64,000 nt of DNA, taken from Sphagnum compactum (taxonomy: Eukaryota; Bryophyta; Sphagnopsida; Sphagnales). The position numbers and the translations under genes are program-made. Shown in pieces: positions 49,423-59,763 of the stretch. The notes under the pieces are model-generated. The model saw only the letters and a program-made list of their open reading frames with translations. It was not told the DNA's origin and made no database searches. The stretch spans positions 13,206,001 through 13,270,000 of the forward strand of contig OZ234494.1 in assembly GCA_965153455.1 (NCBI GenBank), in the 5' to 3' direction. Within the stretch, counting starts at the first letter, position 1; each line of letters begins with the position of its first letter.

Positions 49423-50329
49423 AAATGTTTTGTCCGAGACACTGAAACTCAGACAAAACATTTTGTAGACATTTGATTTGATCAAAGACCTTTTTACAAA
49501 ATGTTTTGAGGCACGAGGCATGTTGTGCACCCCGGATATTGTCCTTTGCAAAAATCTAAGGTTGCCTTTGTTTGAGCTTTGAACTAGTTTGAACCCCGTG
49601 CCTAATGCACAGGTGTGTGTGTATTTGACGATACATATTACAAAAATTACAACTACAAACTACATTTCCAAAACCTCCCTATATACCACATTGCTAGGTT
49701 CTTTTTGGGGGAATTTATTTTCATTGTTTTAATCTGAAATATATTTTTTCTACACATTCTAACTTTTTTGTGAAAAGGAATGGCCCTAATCGCCAAAGGT
49801 TAGAAAAAAAATTTAAATTCGCCAAATATATATAAAGCATAAATATTTTTAAGTGTTTTATTCACTGTCATTTATATGGTCTATAGCCTAATTTGGCTAA
49901 ATCCTGTTTGTGGGATAACTAATCACAAAAATTGAAAGAAAGCAAACCCTGTATAATAGGGTTTTTTTTTTCAAATTCCTTAGGTAGGTGCAATGGCGAG
50001 GATCCCCAGCTTTAATTTACATTAAATGGCGACTGTCCTAGGCGGACAGTACAGTTTTTTCTGCAATCCTGCCTAAATCTAGGCGAGCTACACGGACTCA
50101 CTGTCTAAATCTGGCGAATTCTTCCTTATTTTTCTTTTTTTTCTAAGAAATATGGCGAATGTTCTGGAAGTTCTTTTTTAAAAATTCCTTCCTAGAGGTC
50201 GCACTAAGTTTTTTTTATTGCCAGTTGGCGAAATTTCGCCAAAAAAAAAAAAAAAAAACGCTGCTGTATAATGTGACTGTTTCTACGCGTACAGCAAAAT
50301 CTTAACCACATGGGCTGCAGTGATGCCAT

Positions 50330-50500
50330 CCATGGATGGATGACGGGACGGATGGATGGATGGATGACGGGACAGATGGATGGATGGAAAGCTTCACGAA
50401 AAACGACCACGACGTCCTTTACTATACGTAATTCTTCTCCTTAAGACCTCGACTCTTCTCCGTAGGACCTCGGCTCTTCTCCTTAGGACCTCGATTCTTC
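50330..50500 (+). repeat. GGAT microsatellite and three ~24-bp CTTCTCC/GACCTCG repeats
   Basis: GGATGGATGGAT runs lie at about 50332-50390. At 50433-50500 the unit CTTCTCC-K-TARGACCTCG recurs three times. Both lie in the 5' flank of the gene starting at 51349. The periodic frame LLRRTSALLLRTS is a by-product of the repeat. Confidence 0.7.
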
Positions 50501-51348
50501 GTGTTCTTCATCCCCCGTCGCGGGAAACTGAGAGGAAGGAACTGCTGCTGCTGCTGTGCAAGAATTGCGATGACGATTTTGAGGGAAGCAGAAATTCAGC
50601 TCTTGCAAGTTGAAATCTAACCTACACACCTTTGCGAGTAAGTTCAAATTGAAGTCTAAGAAGGTACGAGAAGTTGAAAGATGATGTGTTGTTGTGCACG
50701 TTTTTCCTTGGAATTTTTTGAAGATGGGTCTTTCTGTCGGGAGTTGAAAGTGTCGATGTTTGTATATACTGAACCTGATATCGCGTCATCTCTAGAACTA
50801 TATATTGAGGTTTGGCGAATTTGCATGCACAAGTCCTTCACACCATCGTCTCTAGAAATACCTATGCTATAGAGTTGAAGATGATGTGGGAGAGAATAAT
50901 TCAGTGAGAAGCAACACAAAACTTATTTGTTTTGGAGAATTTTCATGCACAAGTCCTTAAAAAATATCAATAATTAAAGAGAATGCATCACCGCTTCTGG
51001 CAGTATCTGTTGCTATTACTTCTGGCCTAATGCGGTGCTGAAAGCTCACAGTCAAGCCATGTCTGCCGACTAAAAGTTGGGGAGAAGTAGAGAGTAGAAT
51101 TGGGCGGAGAGTTTTTTTAGGGTTTGGTGGAATTGAGCATACACAATGAAGCATACAATTTGGAGCCATTTCTGAAATCATAAGATTGAGGGTGCACAGC
51201 TAGCAGAGTTTTTTAGGCATTATGGAAATCAGCATACAAATTGATGGTTTAATGCAGGTGCTGAATTACACACTGGAGTCATTTTTTATGTCAGGATTAA
51301 TGCAATTGACTGGCATGCAGAAACCTTGAGGCAGCAGCATCGGAAGAG

Positions 51349-54300
51349 ATGGATGCAGGCTCTGCTGCTGCATTGTATGCTGGCTCTGTCCTGATTCGTA
51401 AGACATTTGAGGCAGTGGCGCAACGGTCTGTGTCCTCTCTGTTTACCCGTCTGCATACCCGCTTTCGGGGCCAGCATCAGGTCCCCACAACAGCACATGT
51501 GTACCCCTGAATTTTGTGCATCTTTGCAGTTCTCTATTAATAGTGATTTCAAACTTTTGTTGCTATTGAGGAACTTAGATACACACTGGATATATATAAT
51601 GCTCGGATGGGATGCTCATGACCTCAGTCATTCTCCTCATGTAGCTCCTGTTATGGCTGCTGCAGCTTCAAGTGCTGCAGAAGGAGCTGGAGTCACGGCT
51701 TCAGGTAAGCATCTTTCCTCCTCCTCTCTTCCCTAGACCCTAAACCCTAAACCCTGGGGATTCTCCAGATAATTAGCTGTTGTTTTTGCACCCTTTGTTG
51801 GGTATATTTGTTTTGTGTTTGGAGCTATGAAGCACACCGCAGAAATTCGGATAGAAAACCCATTGCAATCTGGTTGTTGTGGGCTGAAAGCTTGTGAGTG
51901 ACTCGAGCAGGTTCACCTTACTGTTGTGACTTTGTAAGCAGCAACAGAAATGTGGTGAGTGTGAATGTTATGAGTACATTGTTTTCTTTTACATATATTT
52001 GGAAGTGCTGTCTTGTTGGTTTCCCATATGGCATCAGGTTTTCCATCAAATCTGCAGGATCAAACATGTGCCATACATAAAGAGAGCTCCATGTTCAGTA
52101 ATCAGGAGCCATGAATTGAACTGTCGATCACCTATTTTTCAATGAAATTGGGGTCACAGTGACTGCATCTGGGGAACATTGGTAGTGAGTTCTACAGTAG
52201 CACAGTTTGTGCCTGGCTTTGAAAGTGTTGAGCTGAGAACAGGGCCTAATGAAGGAATCAATCACCTTTGTATGGATGTTTGGCAGGTTCTGAGCTTGCC
52301 AGTTGATATGTGCGTGCAATATGTACTCCATGGCAACACTGCCCTGCAGGTATGTGCATTGGCTCCAGTTCCACTGTTTTCAATTAAAGATTGTTCCAGC
52401 TGGTTTTCTTCCTCTGAAACTCCAATCCTTGTCCTTCTGTTTTGGAGAACTAGTTCTTTCTGAACTACACAATCAGAGGAAAGTTTGTCTAATGTGGCTG
52501 ACCTTAGACTTCCTGAAGCCTCTAAGCCTCACTTAGTTTATAGCTCATCACAACAAGCATTTAAAGGGAGAATCATGGCATTGTTGAGGCTGTTACAGTA
52601 TGTCTAGCTAGGTTGGACACACTGGATCCCAAGTGAAGGCTAAATTTATGCACCCTAGGCTGAAAGTAGTCTTTGGATGGGTGACGACTCAAGACTGTAG
52701 GACTGCAAACACTTCTAGAGAGTAGCTATGGCAAAGGGAAGAGGCTCTTGGTTGCACCAGCTCTTGTTACTTTTTGAGGCTGTTAATCCAGAGAGAATAA
52801 TTGAGTTGTGCTTGTGTTGATCTGGTGCCAGATCATGGGCAGTAGAGTGGGGGATTATTAAGCTGCTAACTGGAAACAATGTATGAGACATTCTCACACT
52901 GTCTGGGGGTTGGGGTGAGAAACAGGGGGCACTGGACATGGCATTGCGGGTGATTAATGACATTGTCAGTTTTCAGGAAGAGTTGGAGGCTCAGGCATAC
53001 AATGAGGTGGAGTCCTTGGCACATGACTATGGTCATGAGAGTACTTTGTAAGTTGCTTAAGATGATGGTTTGGTTGACAGCCTCTTGTTCCAGAGAGACA
53101 TCCTGAGAGACATCTGGTGATGTGGGATGAGTGCAGAGCATTGTAAAAGTGTCACAAGCAGATGCTGCAGCACGGTTGCAGGGCTTCATGTCTCGGTATC
53201 TTCATTTATCCTGAGGAAACTGTGTTCTGTCTCTCTGCCCCCTGTTTGATGGAGTGCAGACCAATGTTTGAACCTTGTTGTGCCATTTTTGAGGCACTGT
53301 GGCCAGTTTTGAGGGATTGTGAGAAACCTTAAACTACATTAATCATCAAGGAGAATTTAAAGTTTGCTGGATACAGAATTGGTCTATTGCAATAGTATAA
53401 ACATTTCTCCAGTATCTTGTCAGGTTTCCTACTCTCTTTTGATGAGTCTAGCCAACATGTTGAGATTACAATTGACTATCTGCTTGCCTTTTCTGAGCTG
53501 AGAATGGTAAGTTCGAAGGAGAGACAACTTCAAGAGGAGGGCGGGATAGGTTGCACTGAAAAAGGATCCATGGTCCTGAGTTATTTTCTAATTGTGTACA
53601 GAGCCTAGTTACATGAGATCCAGTACACGTCTAGCTGACTATGTTCACTGAAGTAGTGCTTCAGACTGACAAATTGTTGGCTTGTAGGTTGGATTTGATC
53701 TTGCCATACTTGTCAATGGCTGTAAATGCTGTGTCCTTGCTTAAGTTATGTGACACAGGTTTATCACCTTCTCGTCTTATGGAGTCAAGTCATCTGGTAT
53801 GATCTCCTTTTTAACAAGGACAGATTGGAAATTGCTGTGTAGGTGTGAGGACAGGACCTTGATAACCCAAGCATCATTTGACTAGCCCAAGTGGTCATAG
53901 GTTCAATTCACCACTAGGCAGTGCTACCTCTCACTTACTATAGCCAACCCAGCCAGCTATGGCAGGGATCACGAGGTCAACCAGTCACCAAAATGCATGT
54001 GGGTACTTGGGGGGGTCCAAACCTTGGAAGAGTTGGAGCATAGGTACATCACCCTAAGAAAGTGACCACCTTCAAAAGGAGGCAGTGGCCTTATAGGGTT
54101 CCCTATAGGGTGAAGATCCAGACAAGTCATGCTTTGTTGGCAAATGAAGTATCCATTTCATTAACCCATGGACAAAATTGAACTATTGAACTAGGGTAGT
54201 GCAAGGAGTAGTTTCTACTTTAACATGGGTTTTCAATATACAACACTATCCTTCTCCTATTCCCTGATTCTTGGTTTGCTTCTACTTTTCCATTTCTGGG

Positions 54301-57300
54301 GTGGGTGCGCTTTTGTCTTATGCTTTTGATGCGGCTGGATTGCTTGCCAGATTCGTACTGCAGGGAGCAGGCAAGGCACAGTGATAAGCATTCATGCCAG
54401 ACTATACAAGTTTGAGACAAAGCTCACTCTCCCCCGTTGGCAAGAGAAAATGATGACATGTCGAATTGCTCTCCAGCAATCATCCACTCTACCTGGACTT
54501 GGGGCCAGTGAGTTTGAGCTGTATATAGTGAGTCTCCTAATACTATTATGAATGCTCTTTTGTTGGGGATAGGATGAGTTTGGCAAGGAGCTTGAGGAAG
54601 GTCAATTGCTAACCAGTTTATGTTTTTGGATCGCTTCTATGTGCAGGAGGAAGAATTTGAGACTTCAGACACTCAATGCCCGATTCGCTTGCCTATTTCA
54701 GACATTGCTGCTGTTGGTATGTGCTCTTACTCACAACCTTTTACTGCTATGGACTTGAGTATGTGGGGTGGAGGTGTTGGCCTACCCAACACACCAAATC
54801 CTGTGTAGTAAACAAATTCAAGTTCCCTAGTCTGAAAATAGCCTACCCTGGGGATGAGTGACCTCCCAAAATAACATTGCCATATAGATTCCACCTCTGA
54901 AAGCAGATTGTTGCTTTGGTGGAAGCTGTGGACGAGGTTCTTGGTCACGCTTCCTACTTGGAGCTTAGTGTCAAAACTTCTTTCATGAGGTGAAGAACAT
55001 CTGAGTTTTTGCTAATTTGCCAAATTCTTCCTGTTTGTATTCTTAGTAATAAATTTGACCTGTCTTCAAGCATTCATTGGGCACTATAGAGGACAGTGTG
55101 AATATGAAGAGACTCAACCCCCAAACATCCTCCCTCTATGAAAATGAGGGCCACTACAGAAATGTCCCTGTATTGACATTGTAGCCATGTTCAGTTTGCA
55201 GCACGCCCCAAATACTACCTTCTGTGTAGGCCTCTTTATGCCTCGCCCCAATTCTCCTTCTGCAGTGGGGTATCTGACCAGAGAATTACCTGTCTGAGTT
55301 TCTCTTTTCATCAAAATTTGCATGGGTTTTGTGGGCATATGAAGTCATTCAAGTCTCACATCAACATATGGTGTTTAGTTGCTTCTCCCAATCGCCCCTT
55401 TTCTTTCCCTTTCTCCTCCAAACTTTGGGATTCTTGTAGTAAGTTTGCCCAGATATTTGGCTGAAGGTCCCAGGCTTGATGTCTGGATCACTGTGCTGTC
55501 ATAGCACTTTAGGTTATGCCTAATGACAGGGAAATTGCTTTCATATGTGTTGGTTGTTTGGGTTGTGAGGAACCAGGCTCATCTACGCTTCATGTCTTGG
55601 GTCTTGGGGAGCATGAATTGGAAGCAGTTCTGCTTGTAGACTCAGTTGCCTCTACAGCTAGTCGGCAGCTAGGTTTTCCACTTACTCTCATGCCTCAACA
55701 TTGGTGCCAACCTCAGATTGCCCATTTGATCATTCATAAACAGATTCTCAAGGTTTTGCTCAGTGGATTTTAGTCATGACATGTATTTCAGCCTTTTTCA
55801 TACCTGAGTCTTGAATTCAGTTACCTTTGTAGGAGAGGATGTGAGATGTTTTTGGGAAGCCTCAGAGGGGATGCTGTAGGGTTTGGGGTCTGCTAGAGCC
55901 AGTCTCTGTCAAAGTTTAGTTCTTAATGAATGATATGGTAGGCGGTCAACTGCACACGTCCCTGAACATGCATGTGGCTGTCATTCATTCATCTTGCTGC
56001 TCAGTTTCAAGTTTGTTCTTGTTTTCTTTTCTTTAGGGCTGGGTTTGCTCTTTTTTTCATGGTCACTGATTGGTTGCTCTTATGTTGTGAGATGTGAAAT
56101 ATTATTGATTGGGTACACTCTATTCTTTTCAGGTACTTAAATTGTAACCATGGATATATTCTTACGACTTATTAAGACATTCTAAATGAATTCTTGTACT
56201 TTTTGCTGCAGATATAAGTAATGAGGCACCCAGCACACCTCTTCAGGTGCAAGTCTCGGTGACATCCACCCCTTCTCTGATTAGCTATATTTGAACTCTT
56301 TCTAAAAGACATTTTCAAATCAGGTCAATGGAAGTATCTTCCTCAGCTCAGAGTTTGGTTAAAGTCAGTTAACTTGATTTATGATCAGGTTGTTAAGTGC
56401 TGCCATGGACCTGAGTGTTGTGAATGTTTGCAGGAATCAGCTGGGAAGGCAGTTCATTATGCTTTTGAGGTAAAGGAAGGATAGAGTAGAGGGTGGGCAA
56501 GAAAGCAAGTTAAGAACCAGAATTGTGTGTTAGATCTAGTGGGGTGAGTGATGTTAATGACATGAGTGAAGAAGAAAGTTCTCAAAGATGAAGACACAGA
56601 TGAATCAGTGTCCCATGCTTCTGGATTGCCCTATATACCTGGCTGTCTTGGACTGATGATGAAATCAGTTTTAACTGTTGCAGTGCATTGAAGATGCCAA
56701 GACAAGTGAGACTGAGGGGTCAGATTCAGATGGCAGCGTCTATCATGATGGTGACACAAGTGAGGGAAACAGTCAACAGGGGGATGCATGCAGCATGGAA
56801 TCTGCTTTGAGTTCTAAGACTGCCAAGTTGGGTGTCCTAGAGGTAAGGCCAGTTTGACCTCAATTGCATTGTCCATCAAGTACTGTTGAGTTTCAAGATC
56901 CACATGACAAAATATGGGATGTGAACACAAGCATGGGTTACAATGGACAAGCTAAAATTCAAGCCAAACTGTGATTCCGATTTTTTTGAGGCTATTGTCT
57001 GGTACACATTCCTCAATGAGATCTGGGTTAACTTAATCATGAATTTTTATCTGCAGTACGCTCTAAGGTTGTGTATGTTGCAAATACGGGAAGAAAAGGA
57101 GCATTGGTTGGTGGCTGATGAGCGCATACACATGTTCTTTTTAGACCCCCGGTGAGCCAGCAACCCTTACTCCTTTGTCCTCCTCTAATGTACCCTCATG
57201 TCAGCCCAAGTTGAAGAGTTGCGGTAGAATCTTCAGGTCCCTGACATGCTTGCAATGTGTGCAGCAAAGACAGTCCAAAATTAGGTTGTCTCTAACAAGT

Positions 57301-57673
57301 TTGTAGCTGTGCAAATTATGATGACACTGTTTGACAGTTGAGCAGATATGAGGGATCTTGGCAATGAGCTTGGATCTTTTATGTTGCATGGCATTAGAAG
57401 TAGCTTATTTCAAGTCCATGTTTCCATCAAACAAATATTGATGTGTGGAGGGAAATCAACAGGTACATTAGTGAGCCAATGGGCAATGTCCTAAGGTCTC
57501 ACAACAGAACTGTCAGTGGGAACAGAATCCCTACACCAAGGAAGACAACACCAGTAGCAGCAAAGTCATCTTTGGGCAGTAGTACAGGATTGGGTGTTCC
57601 ATCATCACGACCTTCAACTTCCAGATCAAATGTGGCTGAGTTGTTTTATGATCTGAGATTGGACAGCCCATAG
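51349..57673 (+). CDS. Probable RanGTP-binding family protein (Yrb30-like, PF05508/IPR008812)
   Basis: Seventeen exons: 51349-51480, 51645-51704, 51833-51893, 52198-52349, 52926-53047, 53139-53195, 53413-53506, 53665-53796, 54351-54527, 54647-54716 (or 54712), 54907-54989, 55530-55762, 56212-56246, 56434-56469, 56684-56842, 57057-57151, 57463-57673; about 634 residues. The start is the first ATG after an in-frame stop at 51306. The N-terminus has two helical segments (VLIRKTFEAVAQRSV; LQVLQKELESRLQ). The middle is all-helical (LPVDMCVQYVLHGN, ALDMALRVINDIVSFQEELE). It leads to the part that resembles the Ran-binding family as I remember it: LPYLSMAVNAVSLLKL, SPSRLMESSHL, HARLYKFETKLTLPRWQEK and EFELYIEEEFETSD. 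An acidic linker precedes YALRLCMLQIREEKEH and a Ser-rich basic tail. The family is linked to Ran-dependent transport, but the assignment rests on remembered pattern only. Exon 3 and the exon 10/11 junction are uncertain. Confidence 0.65.
51738..51756 (-). repeat. Telomere-like repeat (CCCTAAA) in an early intron of the Ran-binding-like gene
   Basis: Two CCCTAAA units lie 34 nt downstream of the exon 2 donor at 51704. A telo-box within the 5' part of a housekeeping-type gene is a typical plant arrangement. Confidence 0.75.
52585..52710 (+). mobile_element. 5S-rRNA-like SINE or pseudogene in an intron, copy 1
   Basis: GGATCCCA (52626-52633) and GGATGGGTGAC (52677-52687) match plant 5S rRNA exactly. 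Their start-to-start spacing is 51 nt, the same as in 5S rRNA. Between them, GAAAGTAGT matches the 5S GAGAGTAGT at the right place and more than half of the remaining positions agree. It lies in the intron 52350-52925 of the Ran-binding-like gene. The start and end are not defined. Confidence 0.6.
53860..54120 (+). mobile_element. SINE-like intronic element (uncertain)
   Basis: This element contains TAGCCCAAGTGGT and GGTTCAATTCACC words resembling pol III A and B boxes, but too close together, and a GAAAGTGACCACC block loosely like the 5S-type box of the other copies. It fills much of the intron 53797-54350. It could be a rearranged member of a SINE family or coincidence. Confidence 0.35.
54745..54880 (+). 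mobile_element. 5S-related SINE in an intron, copy 2
   Basis: ACACAC, then 42 nt to the end of CCCTAG, then CTGAAAATAGCCT and GGATGAGTGACCTCC. Copy 1 (52585-52710) has ACACAC, the same 42 nt to CCCTAG, CTGAAAGTAGTCT and GGATGGGTGAC. The identical spacing makes the two copies one family, and GTGACCTCC here is closer to 5S rRNA than in copy 1. The element makes up most of the intron 54717-54906. Confidence 0.6.
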
Positions 57674-57881
57674 TACTTCCACTAGCAATTATTTCTTATC
57701 AAACTTTTGGATAATGTGACAACTATCCTGACAATTGTACTAATTTTATGTGCAGTATTACCATGGGATTACAAAAGCCTAGCTTACAAAGCTGGAGAGA
57801 AAAGAAGAGCAATGCGGCTTGTCACGATGAAAACAAGCAAAACTTACTTTGAAACAACCATACTCCCTAAAAATTTTCTGA

Positions 57882-57924
57882 GCCTCTTGAGCATCAAAAG
57901 TCTGGGCCTCTTGAGCATCAAAAG
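57882..57924 (+). repeat. Exact 19-bp direct repeat, 24-bp period
   Basis: GCCTCTTGAGCATCAAAAG occurs at 57882-57900 and 57906-57924, about 210 bp after the stop of the Ran-binding-like gene. Confidence 0.9.
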
Positions 57925-59111
57925 CTATAAAAGGAGCAGACCTAAATTTTCTTGTACAGATTTAAGGAGGAAACCTGGAAAGGAAGTTCAGAGGGACTGC
58001 AATTCTACAAGTGACAAATGTATCTAAGATATCTATTGTTCCAAAACATAGCAACTCAAATAACATGTGAATTTTCTTCTTTCACTTTTCCCTATTTTTG
58101 GTCCATAAGAATTTAAGAAATAGGTTCATCTTACATCCGCACCCAGATCTTAATCTACATGTTCACAGTCCAAATTGTCTCTGAGCTGTGTCAACACTCC
58201 TTACTTCTATTGTGATAGAAATCATCTTCTTCTTTACAATTTACAGGCCTGCAACACACAACCATCATTGTATCACAACCAGACATCTGATCATGACTCA
58301 TAACACATGACCAATTGCAGAAGCGGATTTCTAGGATATGACCATCATCACAACACATTCCTGATTTCCTGACCATAACTAAAATATTTTTTCAAAAATC
58401 TGCAGCACCTGCTCGCGTAACCTATTTCTTTTGGGTCTTTTGGGTGCTTTTCTTAGGGGCTCATTGACACAAGGGTTCAGAGTATCACATTGCTCTGAAC
58501 GTATTTTGCTATTTGCTGTGGAGAGAACATATTTCTTATAGGACTGATTGACATAAGAGGAAAAGCAAAGCAAAAAATGAACCATTAAGAAGCAGAGCTA
58601 CAGACCATGCATACAAATGACAATCAACACCACAACAAAAAGGTCAAGACTCAAAAAACCCTCCCATTTGACTACTATTTCATTCTTTGAGCTTCAAGCA
58701 TATTACAATCCTTGTGCAATACCAGTTGCACAATATCAACAGATACTACGAATCTGCAGAGATGGTGCTCTATGCCTTAGAAGGCCACTGCGAACCTACC
58801 AAATTGTCTTCCCCCAGTAGCCTACAAGCAAAATAAATCTACCCAATACACATACACATACTTTCAAATAGTCTATGAGAAGATAATCAACTCATCTACT
58901 TCTGCCATCCAACCACCCATCTGGCTATATCTAAGTCCAGGATGTAACACATCAACTATTTACTGGCACCAAAGCTCACCACATTCTTCCTCAGAGTTAT
59001 GTACCTTAACAAAACACTGCCAAACAACCTGGCACACAATGTTCACTGCTGCTTAGTCACCATCACTGGACCAGATTTGCAAATTTACTTCTTGACTTGT
59101 CACATCACCAG

Positions 59112-59620
59112 ACAAAAATATATCTATTGCTGAGAAATCTCCACAACAAATACAACCATGAAGATAACAAGAAAACAAGTGCAGTCATAACCTTATGAGA
59201 GCTGCTCACAAAGTGTCAGACCATCACCTTCATCATGAATAGCAGTGATGAGCTGCCATGACTACCCCCTGACTTCATCAACTCTCAACAGTGGGCGTCA
59301 ATACGTATGTAATAATCAGCCCTAAAAAAGTGGCAAACCATGATACAAAAACATTTCTTCTCAAATGTTCATGATGCCTGACAAACATATCTACAAAATT
59401 GCTAAGAGATCTCCACAAAAACAATTTGAAGGTAACACAAAAAGGAGTGCAGTCATATCCTTATGAGAGCCACTCACAAAGTGTCAGACAATCACCAACC
59501 ATGAATAGCAGTGAAAAGCTGCCATCACTACCCACTGACTTCATCAGCTCCTGACAGTGGGTGTAGATAAGTATATAAATAATTAGCCCCCAAAATTGGG
59601 CAAACCATGATACAAAAAAT
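59112..59620 (+). repeat. ~270-bp tandem duplication
   Basis: GTGCAGTCATA, TTATGAGAGC, CTCACAAAGTGTCAGAC, ATGAATAGCAGTGA, TGACTTCATCA and GGCAAACCATGATACAAAAA occur in the same order at about 59112-59369 and 59382-59620, offset by 268 bp. The copies are partly diverged. They lie just downstream of the SCA7 gene's stop on its strand, so they probably fall in its 3' UTR. Confidence 0.85.
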
Positions 59621-59763
59621 CTGTGTCCTGAGTTTCTGTTGCATTTCCAGAAGCAGCAGGAAGACTGAGTGATGATGATGGCTAGCACTCAAGAGAAGTG
59701 TCCAACAAACATACACACCCTCTGAAGGACAAAATAGCATAGTGCTTGCCTTGCAACATCCTG

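Larger units (their letters stand above)
57674..59763. other. Convergent intergenic region
   Basis: This is the space between the stops of two genes that point towards each other, so it holds both 3' UTRs. It contains a 24-bp-period duplication (57882-57924) and a ~270-bp tandem duplication (59112-59620). No further gene was supported. Confidence 0.5.

Noticed and set aside
51757-51893. Alternative exon 3 frame of the Ran-binding-like gene (RRNSDRKPIAIWLLWAESL)
   Set aside because: It needs a 64-nt intron and translates a pyrimidine-rich tract into a Cys-rich stretch. The acceptor at 51833 with the other frame fits better, though this remains unproven.
52866-53189. Minus-strand ORF of 107 codons
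   Set aside because: It is the shadow of two plus-strand exons (52926-53047 and 53139-53195) that fit the Ran-binding-like gene in phase.
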